Below the pieces are notes generated by a model, which worked only from the letters and a program-made list of their open reading frames with translations, searched no databases and was not told the origin of the DNA. Positions 50,397-63,150 of a stretch of 64,000 bases of DNA are shown here, one piece after another. The DNA lies in the NCBI RefSeq assembly GCF_040581485.1, contig NC_090133.1, positions 3,906,001 through 3,970,000 of the forward strand. Direction: 5' to 3'. The position numbers and the translations under genes are program-made. Position 1 is the stretch's first letter; each line of letters begins with the position of its first letter. Origin of the DNA: Linepithema humile (lineage: Eukaryota; Arthropoda; Insecta; Hymenoptera; Formicidae).

Positions 50397-52286
50397 CTAA
50401 CATGCTGCAGAAGTACAGGTTTTTAACTGAGCTTTCTTTTCTCCCAAGGAACAACTTCCACCTATGCAGTGTCTCCATCGCATAATCTTCCCTATTCCAC
50501 AAGTGACACTGCATGTGGACCAGTTGCCCCATTGATCCCATATTTTCGGTTCTCTATCATTTCTCCCTGCCAAAATAAGATTACACTAATTATGATTATA
50601 ACCTTCACCTTTCCAAATTAAGTTTTAATCACTGAAAATCAAGATTAATCAAATATCTTTTAAACTCAGTATGTATATATACATGTATTATGTAATTTTA
50701 TTTAAAATAATTGTAATACGATCAAAAAGAGCTCTCGATATTGCTTAAAAACGAAAATATTGCCACAGCCTATGGAAGATTCCATTTGCAGCTGAGCAGC
50801 CTATGGAAGTTTCCATTTCCAGTTCAAATGTACACGTGGTGATAACTTTCACCTGTTAGCTCTCCAATAGGGTGGGGTATTTCATGAAAAAAGATATTTC
50901 ACGAAACGTCCTATGGAAATTTCCATCCACTATACTCAAATTTTACATCATGCTTACCTTTCACCGATTATTCAATCTGGATCAAATTAAATTTTTGCAG
51001 TTAATTAAGATTAATGAAATGCTGGCTTTTTTGTTACAAGTGTTATATGATAAAAAGATAAGCCACAGTCGAAAAGTTTTCAGTAAACATCAAAAGTTTA
51101 ATTGCAGGAATTTTTGATTTTAAAAAATATTTTAGTTGAGCAGCGTATGGAAATTTTCATTGACCCAATTATTATGTCATTTGCTCGTTATTCAATATAA
51201 TTATATCAAATTTTAACGATCACAGGCCAAGATTAATAAAGCATTGCTTAATTTGATATTTGTAAGACGATAAAATGAAAGAAAATAAATTGTACGAATT
51301 CCGAATGAAAAACATACGCTGCTAATATCATAAGGGTTTCAATGCATGGTACACAGATTTTGCATTAGAGAAGAAAAGCATTGCAGCCGGGCATTCCGTG
51401 GAAGTTTCCATCCACGCATTGCCCAAACGCTGTTCATGTACATCTTGATGATCAGCATTGCGAAAAGGTAAATCTTGAACCGGTCCCGGAGAAAGCCACG
51501 ATCGCCGACTACAACTCGTGCGCCCACTCTTATTTATTTATTTATCGTCCTTTCGTGCAGCTGTATATCCAGCTTAATCGCGTCCAGTTACTCTACCTAC
51601 TATCGCGTATAAATTCCTTTCACTTTGGCTAGTTATCCACTATTTCTCCACTACATTAGACTGACTTCACATTTGAGATAATCAAATATTAATTTTATAA
51701 ACTATTAAAATATTAAAATATAATAAACGCATTGTTGCGTGCAATCAGTATTGTAATTGAGAGTGAAAAGTAGATTATTTTTCTATATCTGTTTGTTAAT
51801 TATAATAAATATACATAAATTTTAAATATAAAACTTTTGTTGATAGTGACGATAGATTTCAGTAATATACGTTTTTCATTACAACCCCTTATATTTAATT
51901 ACATATATCAGAACAATTTTATTGTAAATTGTTTGATAAATATTTTATATATGTAGAAAAATCCTATAGCGCGTTTACCTGCTCGTTTTATTTCATAAGG
52001 TCGAATGTCCTCTTCACGATTGCTGTCGTCGTTGTGCTCTATATTAGAACTTTTGCGCCGAAGTCTTTTCAAATTCACCCTCAATGTGTTATTGATATTA
52101 CTTTCTGCAAGTTTAGGAATTATATTTGATGCTTCATTAATTTCCAGAGCCGCTTCTTTATATGCTAAAATTGAAATATTATTTCACATAAAAGAATAAC
52201 AATCGTCCATGATTTGGGTTAAATATCTTACCCATGAAAAACAAGAATATAACAACATGAGCAGATACTAAGCGAATTCTATTCAT
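50397..52286 (-). CDS. Small secreted thrombospondin type-1 protein TSP1-A (136 aa)
   Basis: Assembled from three exons: 52286-52232 (signal peptide MNRIRLVSAHVVIFLFFMG), 52164-51979 and 50566-50397. Phases 1 and 1 agree at both joins and the frame is open. The propeptide-like middle is charged, with a basic cluster (KRLRRKSS, furin-like) and KRAG just before the last exon. The last exon encodes one TSP1 repeat, IWDQWGNWSTCSVTCGIG, then RWRHC and a six-Cys pattern ending TSAAC. TSP1 repeats bind glycosaminoglycans or partner proteins outside cells (family knowledge). Function here unknown. Intron 2 is 1.4 kb and filled with palindromic repeats. Confidence 0.82.
50740..51430. repeat. Diverged tandem repeats with palindrome TGGAARTTTCCA in TSP1-A intron 2
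   Basis: ATGGAARTTTCCAT-type palindromes sit at 50772-50785, 50803-50816, 50913-50926, 51147-51160 and 51398-51411, mostly preceded by GCAGCC or a variant. The sequence after the third and fourth (TTATTCAAT ... AAGATTAAT ... GATAAAA) is alignable with a period of about 235-250 bp. Confidence 0.7.
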
Positions 52287-52711
52287 TGATATATACTTTT
52301 CGAGTTATAGTATAGTTTTAAAGCATACAAAATAATCACGTTGAAGTTGTTCCATATCATTATTATAATTCAATTAATTGTATTGTATATAAAATAATCC
52401 GAAGTTTTCCATAAAACAAATATGTTATGTTCCTATATACACCGTAGTTGTAAAAAAGCTATTAAAGGAAATATTTCTATCATTTATTTAAATCAGTATT
52501 CAGTTTACGCAATGTTTAGTTTTATCAAATATTGTATACTTTGTACTTTTTTCGAATCAGAATTATTATACGTCTAAAATAAATAATAGAATTTATTTAT
52601 ATTGCAATTTGTGAAGTAAAAACTTTTGTTTGCACATTTTCGAGATCATTACATCAGAGATCATAATTTTGTATCAGTGAATTTGTCGATTATATTCATA
52701 AGTTAGATAGA

Positions 52712-54137
52712 TTAAGGTTTTATTCCAAGCCAGCCGAGGAAACCTTTGGTATCGCAATCTTTGAGGCGGCAACTTTTCAACTGCGCTTTCTTGAGACCTT
52801 TAATGCAGTTTTCAGACAAGCAATGACGCCATCGAACTTGCTGTCCTTGCCCGCAAGTTACGCTGCACGCACTCCAATCACTCCAATTGTCCCATGTCTC
52901 CAAAACTATAGTGGGAGATGAAAGAATAGAATTTTACACATTTAATATTATATTTATTTAGATTTTATGCAAACGTTGCAAAAATTGATTGTTCAACTTG
53001 TGAATTTATGAATCCGAAAGAGAAATGAGAGATTTATCTTACACAAATCCGTACTATTCTTTAATCCTTTATACTTAATATTTTTAACATATATTTTAAT
53101 TAATATTTGTCTATTATTTTAATTTTACAAAAAGTGATACTCGTTTTTAATCTTTATTCGACTGTCATGCAAATATTTTAAAATTTATTCTTCAAAGATC
53201 AAATATTCAATTCGCAAAAATGATAGAAAATACCTTTTTCTATATAATAATTTAGCAATTTTCTGTTTCTTTTTTTCAATTGAGTAATATAGTCTTATTA
53301 TTTATACCTTCATCGTTCAGTTGCGTATCTTTTGCAATGATATTGCGCTTCCTTCTCATTAATATCGTTGTTCCCATAATATCTCGATACATCTTGTTAG
53401 GTTTATGATATTTCGTGGAACAGTCACAAAAATTCTCGTAGTCAAGCAACTTTCGCCGATGCATTCTACTAGTGTCCGTGTGAAAGTGTGGATACGGAAA
53501 TCTTCTTGCATTTTTGCAATAAAGCCGCAATTTTATCTCATCAGTTTTCATCTAATACGCAACATTAGTGTAAAAAATCCTTTTACACATTTTTACCTTA
53601 AAACTAAAACTAACACTAAAAGCGCTTAAGTTTCCGATTTCTATTTCGCAAACCTGTGCAAGTTTATTTGCTATAAATCGCTGAATGAAGCCGTGACACG
53701 GTCTTAAGTAAATGTTCAAATAATGACTTTTTTCATTGCTGAAATACATCAAATAAATAAAGTTAATAAATACTGCGTTAAAATATATTTCTTTTATATA
53801 GCGTGACCAAAGAAATTAATTTTAGGTAATATGCAAATAGAGATACAGTTACAGCTTGCAATTATCAATGAGGAAACAAAGATTTATAAGTTTTATTATA
53901 ATAACATTTTGCATATCGTGATATACAAAACGTGTATGTATAAATATTTTTTCAATAACATGTAACCTAATAATTTTACCTTTTGGATGTATTATTGAAA
54001 TTATTAAGCGATGCAGTTGTATAATTTTTTGGCACTCTAAGCGCAAATGCCTTAACAGTAGAAAATTTTAATACTTCGTAAATTATGCATCCGAAATAAA
54101 TATTGTATGTCAATATTAATATTAGTAACACTTGCAT
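52712..54137 (-). CDS. Secreted thrombospondin type-1 protein TSP1-B (245 aa)
   Basis: Four exons: 54137-53980 (signal peptide MQVLLILILTYNIYFGCII), 53738-53597, 53551-53308 and 52905-52712. Phases 2, 0 and 1 agree at the joins and no stop interrupts. The central part has its own Cys pattern (YLRPCHG, AQVCEIE, LYCKNARR, NFCDCST) and a basic MRRKRN stretch; the C-terminus is one TSP1 repeat (ETWDNWSDWSACSVTCGQG, RWRHC) with tail GFLGWLGIKP. The TSP1 exon begins in the same phase as in TSP1-A, 0.4 kb downstream, so the two genes are probably tandem duplicates. The central domain is unidentified. Confidence 0.8.
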
Positions 54138-55355
54138 ATCATGTTTTATATCGTATGCGGTTATGGAGACGTAGAAATATCGATAAAAAAATGTTAGCTA
54201 AATTCTCAGTATAAAATATTAATAACATTGAAACGTCTATAGATTTTTGGATTAAACATATTGTTCGTAGATTAATGAATACTTCTTATCCGTTTTTTTA
54301 TAGCCAATAAATAAATAAAAATCAGAAAACAGCCAGATAAATATTGTCGCAAATGTGATAAATGTAGCTTTGTGAATAAAAAGACTCAAACTCTCAGTTT
54401 ATTATATTTGTATTATAATCTAAAGTTCTTTTACCCTTGCAATACTATTTTTGAATTCTCTCTTTTTAATTAAAATAGCTTTGGTTCCTCTCATATTGTA
54501 TTAAAGTTTAATTACTATTTTTTAAATTAGACAGTAATACAGCGGCTAGTATTGTTACACATATTGTAGTTATGTTTCGGCAATTTCTTAAAGATACATA
54601 TTTTACTAACTAAACATTATCAAAATTTATATAAAATATTAATAACTTTAAGATGATAAACTAGTATAATAGCAGGAAGAGTACAAAATGTTACATTAGT
54701 TTCTACTTAAAAATATGGTATAAAAATTATAAATATTGATTCATAAATATTTTGCTAGTATATTAAGATATAATTAAATATTATATTAAATGTTGAATCA
54801 TATACATTATTACACGTTTTATAAAAATCCCAAAATACGAATTTGCATGTACGTGTATAGTTATAATTAATCATATGTGTATGTTTGTGATAAAATTTAC
54901 TATTTATCTATTTACTATTTATCTGCTTTATTTAACTTCACGAAGGATCATGCAGATGCAATATGATCTAACAATTCCCTTTATATATATCCTTAGATGA
55001 TTTATAATTATCTAAAATTTATGATTTAATTTAATATATATATATGAATAAAATTTGTTTAAAATACGAAAATGTAACTATGTTTAGCTTACTCTATTTA
55101 AAGACGGAAAGCATAAATCTTACCAGCAAAGTATATATCTATAGAATATTAAAAATCTCAACTAATTATTGATAGTCGAATACTCAGATATTTGTATGTT
55201 TTGGATATGATAAATAAAAAAAGATAGTAGCTATAATATATAAAAAGTCGGTTCTGTGATTACTTACAGATTACGTATTATGTACATGTCATATCTACAA
55301 ACTCTAAAATCGATAGGATTCCATAGGATTGTATTAATATCCTGAAAATATCAGA
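54138..55355. other. Spacer between TSP1-B and TAF11
   Basis: AT-rich, expected to hold the TSP1-B promoter and TAF11 3' UTR. Nothing else recognised. Confidence 0.6.
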
Positions 55356-56384
55356 CTATAGTCTGAAAAAGGCTTTGTGAGCTCGACCGTTCGGTATTTG
55401 ACCTTGTTGCCTTAATCTGCGGACAGCTTCTCTCAGATGCTTAGGTTGTAATGGACCAGTTTCATTCTGAGAATCCATAACATCTAAAGCTGTAACGAAT
55501 AAAATAATTTAGGATCAAATTTTAATATTCGAATTATATATTTTACAAAGGATCATATACCTTCTTCCACAATTTCGCCAACAAATACTTTGGCAATTCC
55601 TGACATAGCTATGACAACGTTTTGAGATACTGAACAGCCAGTTATAGTTTGCATAATCTAAACAATATATACATATTTTAAACATGAAATGTTATTTCAA
55701 TTATAATGTTAAAAAATAAAATGCAATACCCTTTTTATGGCTGCTTTCGGAAATGCAGATCTTCTATACATTTCATATCTGTCTAATTGATCTTCTGTAA
55801 AGTTAGATACTAATACCCTATAAAAACAGAATTATTAAATGTATTCATGGCATTAATTACAAACTTAGATATCAGATACATACTGCATCTTCTCTCGTTC
55901 CTCTTCTTCTAGCTCTTTCTTGCTTTTTTCTTTACTTTCTCTCCTTTCTTTCGCACTGATTGGCTTTGCACGAGGTAATATGATATCATTACCAAATATA
56001 TCTTCTGCAGTCTGTTCTTCTTCTCTTTTGATTTGGGCATTGGATTTAGACTTTACCGTTTGATCTTGATTTACCCGAACCTCTGTAATTGGACACATAG
56101 AATTTGATGCTATATTTTCATTCTCTTCCATATCCGACTGGGAGCTCATTGCATCTGATTCTACCTGTAATAATTAATCGATCTAAGATATATTTGTAAC
56201 ATACAAATTGCAAATTTTAATTTTTTGACAACATTTATACCTTAATCTGTGCGTTGTCAGTCTCCATAACTTCAATATCTTTTGGTCCTGAAATTTGTAT
56301 AGAACTTTCTTTGTCATTTTTGTCTTCGATATCATTATGCTCACTTTCATCTCCAGAATCTTCCTTTCCAAAGATATTATCCAT
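55356..56384 (-). CDS. Taf11: TFIID subunit 11 (TAF11)
   Basis: TFIID component that pairs with TAF13 through a histone fold at core promoters (family knowledge). Exons 56384-56241, 56164-55884, 55817-55730, 55657-55561 and 55489-55356 join in consistent phases to 247 aa. The first 150 residues are acidic and charged low-complexity. The histone-fold region begins near LVSNFTEDQLDRYEMYRRSAFPK and continues through TGCSVSQNVVIAMSGIAKVF and KHLREAVRRLRQQG to the C-terminus (AHKAFFRL), the conserved TAF11 ending. An acceptor at 56396-56395 just before the ATG shows that a leader intron exists; the leader exon is not identified. Confidence 0.95.
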
Positions 56385-56944
56385 TATTTTTCTGATGAAA
56401 AAAAATATATCATAAATATAGATATTAAAACAGAATTTATTAAAGAAACATATATATCTACAAATGTAAACATAAATCATGTAATAAATAATTGATTAAT
56501 CAACAATATTATACAGTGTTCTAGTTTTGTAAGCTATTAAATAAATTAATCACATAAAACAGCATAGGTTATGATTATATACATTGCTCATTATTAAAAT
56601 AAAATAAATATAATTTAATATATAAACAGTACAAAAATATGACAATTTAATATTATATATCACAACAGTAAAATATAAATAATGTTTTATAAATTATTTG
56701 AAAAAAATGACAAAATTAACCACTTTATACATTTTTTAGGTTAGCAATGTTAGTAATATTCACATTAAAAATAATAAAAATATTATATATTAATACTAGA
56801 CATTAAGTTTGGAAATTTACCAAAATAATAAAATAATCTTTCTATCATAAAAATTAAGAAAGTAAGAAATAATATCGTTTAATGGAAAAAACATTAACCC
56901 TGCATTAATTACACATCACAAACAACATAGAATACATTTATATA

Positions 56945-57905
56945 AGATGTTAGCTCGCTGCTTCGATTGTTCAGACATTTCGAGAGTGTACTTCGATAGA
57001 TCTCGCACCATCTCGCACTGCACTCAGTCTGTACGCAGTTACACTCAGGCGTCGTGACGTTGCAGAGTCGTGATTCGAATCGTTCCGCATTTTCCGCTTA
57101 TTAGTGTCCAGAAAAATCACTTGCATACAAAAAATCATCGAACACTCTTTATAAAGTGTTCGACCTGTCATAAGGTACATAACATATCATGTTCAATCGC
57201 TATCATTACGACTCGGTATCGGTGATCGGCTTTTGTATGCCCGAAGTCAATCGAATTCGTGTTCACATATTTCTTCAGATTAATCTTTCCCGAAACGCAA
57301 TAGAAATGCAACAGCAACGCTAGGTATGTACATAGACCTTTGGCAGTTTGCTATTTTGACCATTAAAAATATTTATTAAATTATTTAAAATTTTTATTTG
57401 ATTAAATAGTAGCTTTGTGCTTGTTTCAATTACTCCTTTTTATATAGCATGAAGTACAACATAAGTGACGCATATTGCAATAAAGTGTAAGAAGTAAACA
57501 TGTCCAATCACTGCGATGTGATTGGCTCGCTGCTTCGACCATTTCGAGAATCGCAATATCGCATCTTGATAGTTTTCGATTCACAGGCAGTTTAGAACTA
57601 GTCGCGGCGATCGCAGAATCGTGTTCAAAAACCGCTCTGTATCTCTCGCGATTGTTACTGTTTAAAAGAATTACGCGCGAGAAATTATCATCCATGTTTC
57701 TCGTATTGTGTCCAAAATGTCTATCGTAGTGCGTCAGAAGCGTCATCGTAACGTATTAAGTGCCATTGTAATGTATCAAATATCACAACTGCCTGATATA
57801 CTAATATGGCGACTTCGGCACATTGATCATCCATTCTTGTGTGTGCTCGGAATTGATCGAATCCTGTTCACACATTTCTCGCTTGAGTGCTAAGTATATA
57901 TACGT
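56945..57905. repeat. Two diverged direct repeats upstream of TAF11
   Basis: About 56949-57290 and 57532-57890 share, in order, CTCGCTGCTTCGA, CATTTCGAGA, a GCAGAGTCGTG/GCAGAATCGTG block, and a closing AATCGAAT..GTTCACA..TTTCT block. They are GC-richer than the flanks. They could be duplicated promoter or leader sequence, or an old transposon pair. Confidence 0.55.
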
Positions 57906-58399
57906 TAGTTCTGTTGTTAATTAGCTGTGTCATTATGTTTTGCAATTTTATCATCAAAATAATTCATCAGAATTCTCGAATTGCCATTTGTATTTTAATA
58001 AGTAGATAAAACTAAACATATTCCTATGTCTTGAAACCGGTGCCTTTTTATCATCATATTTAACAATAATACTGTTTTATAATATTTTCTTATTTATTTC
58101 TTACATTGTCTTTGTCGCGCACGAATAACATTCTACTATTATATTCATAAAATATATCAAAAATTCGTATTTAATATATTAATATAATAAATGAAATTCT
58201 TATATATCATATAGCTAAATCCGAATCGATGCATGTCTGTTACTACGACATTATTAACAATCAAAGTTCTCTAATTATTCTTGGACTTTCGGGACTGTTG
58301 AATAATCAATTTTATAAACTCTGGTCGCAAATTTCTTTTGCCAAAATGATCAGAAAAGTTTCATCGATACAAGATGGAAGCTGCACCTGTCGGTCGTTA

Positions 58400-59230
58400 G
58401 TTACGAAAATGACCACGCGGTGGCGCCGGCATGTCGCGGCGAAACCGTGACCAGGCAGCCGACGGTGTCGCACGACGCCGAGTCGAGTATTTGTCAATAT
58501 CTGCTCGCGTTCGGGATTTTCGGCGTTCTGCGTGGCCGACGCGCGTGCAACAAATTGTCACGAACGTGTAGCGCGTCCTCGTTACGGAACAGCCGTGAGC
58601 ACGCAGTTTCCGCGTACCGTCGAGTCCACCCGTTCGCGTCTTCCCGGCGAGCACGCACGGATTCTTCCTCTCCTCCGCGCTTGCAGCAAACGGGTGTACC
58701 ATCGCAAACGAACGCGACGCGACGGCGGGCGTTGCGAACCTGGCCGAGCGTGAGCGGAGTTCGGGAGTGCGCGTAACAGTAGTAGTAAGTAGTAGTGGTA
58801 GTGCGATACCTGTGTACGTTCGTTCACGCGAGTGACAATATCCCCGCCGATCGGGGGCGGATCGCGACACGCAGCAGTGACGTATCTCACGGATAATACG
58901 TGCAGAACAGCGGCCGGGGACGGCGCGATATCTACATCCAGCCACGGAGCGTCCTCCTGCCCACGAATGCGGTTCGCGGTCGGATATTAAGATGTGAGTA
59001 CGCATGCAATACATTCCATCAGGTCTCTTTCTCGGCGCGAACGAGCCGAATCGCGAGCGAATCATGGCGAGCGACGGTTCTACGAGAGAGAAAGGGTTTC
59101 ATCGACGGCCGTCGCGCGGCTCGCGCCGCGACCTCGTCTGCGGTATTGTTATAAACACGGACCGGTTCGCTGTACACTACATGCCTCTCTGCATGCATGT
59201 GTGTGTATGCACTTTGTGAATGTATATGCA
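58400..59230 (+). promoter_or_regulatory. CpG-rich island with probable plus-strand first exon
   Basis: A sharp rise in GC and CpG over about 0.8 kb in AT-rich DNA. A strong donor (AAGAT/GTGAGT) follows 58993 on the plus strand. Long Arg-rich frames on both strands (up to 222 codons) fit high CpG content rather than protein. Likely the promoter and 5' leader of a gene whose coding exons lie outside the window. Confidence 0.5.
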
Positions 59231-59595
59231 TACAGGGTGTTCGAAAATTAACGAATGCACGCATAAAGTTTTTCCTCGTGAAACGCTGGAATTCTTCTTT
59301 CATAAAAATTTATCAACTTCATAAATTTTAACACTCGTTATCATTGTACCAGATGTAAAATAAAAATCTCGTGAAAACGGGGTCCTGTTGTGCATAGCGA
59401 ATGATATTCTGTTATTAGTTTTTGATTCCGAAGTTTACTGCGGGAAAGAATTCTTTATTTTCAACAGCTGATAGCTGCTCCAAAACTCAACGTTCCGACA
59501 TTTTCGCGAATAAAAAGTCGACTTGAAGTTTCAGTTGCGACTTTAAAGAAAGGAATCTGCGTGTCCACTTTTCGCTAATCTTCGGACACCCCGTA
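59231..59595. mobile_element. 365-bp MITE with TACAGGGTGTTCGAAAATTA ends
   Basis: The first 25 bp and the reverse complement of the last 25 bp match at 21 positions (TACAGGGTGTTCGAAAATTA against TACGGGGTGTCCGAAGATTA), and all four differences are transitions. No coding content. Confidence 0.8.
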
Positions 59596-62500
59596 TACGA
59601 CGTCGTCTACACTCGCGCATGCATACGTATCGGTGTGAGTCAGCTTGCCGTTGCTCCATTCGTGTGGTCATCACACATGTGTTCTCTCTTTCTCTTCTTC
59701 TTTCTCTTCTGCTCTATTGCCCTGTGTCTTTCTCTAACATTTAAAGGAATATACATGACAGGTACGTGCGCGCGGAACCGGTCGGCCGACACTTTGGACG
59801 CCACTTTTTGCAAAGGGCCGATCTATTTTCCCCCTTCCTCTTCTCCTCTTATTATTTCTATCTTCATCCCGCTGTATCCTTTATCTTCCTATCGTGTCTT
59901 CTGGTCCAGTCGCAATTTGTTCTTTTGGGAAGGTATAAGAAATATACAATTGCACTAAAATATGAGAAATAAGAGAATAAGATATAAGACGAGAACTCAA
60001 TCGCAAAATCGATATCATTGAAGAATAAAACAGGTGAATAATGATATAGATTCTATAAAATATTGCGCTGTTCTTATTTGATATTAGCAATCTTTATTCA
60101 TTTCCTGAATGATGCGATTAAACTAAATCGATCTTTAACTATCTCGCAATCATTTCTAAATTGAGTTCGAACACGAGGGAATTAATATGATGAATTAATA
60201 CAATATTCCACACAATGAATATGGCTCATTTTACATTATTACCATTATAACTATCATTATTATTGAATTATCAAATTTGATACGTGATAGATTATTTATT
60301 TCTACATTTATTTTAACATTAACTCAATATTTGAATTTAAAATAGCACTGTATTTATAAGAAATGAGTCTTAAGAAAATAATATATCTGTTACATAGTCA
60401 GAATAATTTATTAACATATAAATATTATGTTTATAAATTATAATATTAACTCTCAAAACTCTAATACGATTTTTAAGTTAAATTTTAATATCTATCACAT
60501 AATTTATTCAACGTTTTGAAAAAGTGAAAGACAGATGCATAAATGCATCAAATCTATTTGATTGAATTTGATCGATTTGGGCTTAGATCCTTGACACGAA
60601 CCAAAATTAAGCACGATTCACACGGGAACACATTTTTAACCGAGTACGCAGTAGAGTAGAATCCTCGATTCTTAGTCCTTATCGTCGGACCACCCTGGAC
60701 GAGTATGTATCTCGAACGTTGCGTCTCTACCTGTCGACGTATAAGGCGCGCAGTGTCTGAAGGGATACAAAACTGAAGGTGGACGGTCATTGGCCGAGAG
60801 AGAAACGACCTGAGTCAAGAAAGAGCGAGACAGAGGGGAAAGAGATGGGGAAAAGAGAAAGATGGGGAGAGAACGAGAGAACTGTTTTACGATGGAGTTA
60901 AGTTCTGCCAATTCTGTCTTTGTGAGCCTTTTCAGAGAAGTGGAAAACCAGGAATGATTACGTTCGAGTATATGTTGTTCACTTTATATTTTATGATTAT
61001 GAGCATGATTTATATGAAAGTTTAGACACAAGATTTGAACATTTTGTATGTTCTAACTGCTCTTGAACAATTCAAAGCAAAAAAATCAGCGTCAATCAAG
61101 TGACAACCTGAAATTTATTTAGTTACAATTAATGCAATATATAATTGTGTATCGTTATGTAATATATGACGTGGCGAATAAGAATTTGTAGTCGCGAGTA
61201 AAAGGTAAAAGAAACAAAGAGCTCGCGGTAAATCAATTCACGTAATCGTTGCACATTACTTTACAATATTATTACGTAAGCATACGTGCACGTTTCGTTA
61301 TATTATATCGTAGGTGCGATAAGAAAATTGCATGCAAGCGCTCGGGGTCAGTCTGACCCCTGAAATGCTTCCTACAGTTAAATCGCATTCACTCACACTG
61401 ACTTCGTGAAATATCCGTGCTTGCACTACGGGCAGACTGTTTAACTTTGGCAAACTGTAATGCAAACTCTTTAATATGAACGAGACGTTCGAACGCAAAC
61501 TGTTCTCGAATAGCAAGGTAGCATCGATTTCAGAGTATGCACGTCTGTACAGCAAACAGTTCGCTAGTTTTATCTTATCTTTATTTTACAGTTTTGCCTA
61601 GTAAAAATAGTAGTGTTCATGTATTTTAAAAAATCGCGCAAGAGCACTATAAATTCTTCTTATTCTTAATTTTCCATATTATATCGCATTATTGAGAAAA
61701 ATCTGAAAAAATCAAAACATTTAACGTTATATAACTTTTTTTGTAGTTATTACGCAGGCAATAACCTTTTTATATGGTAATATATATATTTTTAAATTAT
61801 TCGGCTTTAAATTCAATCATTTTATGCTTAATGGAGGAATAATGTAAGTAAAAATGACTAATGAATAAAACATGCTGCTTCTCCAGTGCAGCGCACGCGA
61901 ATGTGGATTCATCATCGAGCGAATTTGGGTCCGATCCAATTTCTCCTCTCGTTATCATAAGCGAAACGCGATCTATATTGCGTCAGCATTGTTTACGATA
62001 ATACTAGGAAAAAATGCACTACCGTTGTATTGTGTTAGTGAAATAATCGTGGTTCGCGGTTGGTGTCTACTTTCGATTTCGATTCGCGTCGTATAATTCG
62101 TGTTGACTCGCCTCGATGCAGAAGCTTCCATTCTTGCTTGTTGATCGTTAGTCTGGCCTGAGTAAATTATATAAAAAAATAGTTCATTTTTACTATGAAC
62201 CTAATATCCTTAAGTATTTTATTAAAAGTTATGTATCAATGTTTGAGATTGCAATCATTTCTTATCTCTAGTTTTTGCAATTATCTGCACGTAGTATCAT
62301 TATCGTATATTATTTTATTGTTCTTTATCATTCAGAAATATAAAATAAAAGTGAAGGTTTTAAATCAAGATCGATATTTTTTTTACAAAAATAAAATCAC
62401 TTGAAATTTTTCAAGTTTAGAGACATCCTTTACATTCTTTACAAGAAAACATACTATTCGACGCATACAAAATGAATGTACACGCGACACTCTTTTGTAG

Positions 62501-63150
62501 CTATCAGCTAAATTTAATGCTCACTCGCTAAACCGCAAGGTCGCAATATGAGTCATCGATTATCGTTGATTTCTTAAAAACGGGATGGGGAAATTTCATG
62601 ATGCGATAACTTAATCTTTCAAGTGAGAGGCTCTATTAACTCTATAAAAGAAAGTTTTAATTATTCTTTGGATGTAATAAATATAACTTTATGTTTTTTA
62701 ATACAAGTATATATTCTAACGCTTATTGTAGTGAATATTATTTTTGCTTTAGTTGATAAACTAATATATTTTAATATACTTTATTGTAAAGGATGTGATA
62801 CTTACAAATGTGATATAAATAATTTAAAAAATAATCAATTACGATTTGAATGCCACAAGTGTTTGCAGTTTCTGTAAAAGAATTACAATCTTATTGTTAA
62901 AAATAATTAAAATATATGTGAGATAAATTATGACTGCGCAAAACAGATGAAATAATATTTTTGCTAATTTAGTAGAATTTAATTTCTCTTATAATTTCTG
63001 TGAAATTCTGAATATTATTTCACACTTTTCTAATTATTAAAAAATATGGGAATATAATGATGAATTATATTGTATTTCATTTTTTGGAATCCGTATCGCA
63101 TTCCTCAAGTGGCCAATAATCGTATAATTTATCCGATTTTTATTTGTAAT
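59596..63150. other. Long non-coding stretch
   Basis: No coding exon recognised. A GC-richer patch at 60590-60960 and a GGGGTCA-GTC-TGACCCC palindrome at 61344-61360 stand out. If the CpG island at 58.4 kb starts a plus-strand gene, this would be its first intron. Confidence 0.5.

Noticed and set aside
51339..51632. Short frames on both strands in TSP1-A intron 2
   Set aside because: Span the palindromic repeats and do not fit splice phases of TSP1-A.
58397..59065. 222-codon minus-strand frame in the CpG island
   Set aside because: Arg-rich, overlaps other long frames on both strands, no domain, and explained by high CpG with few stop codons.
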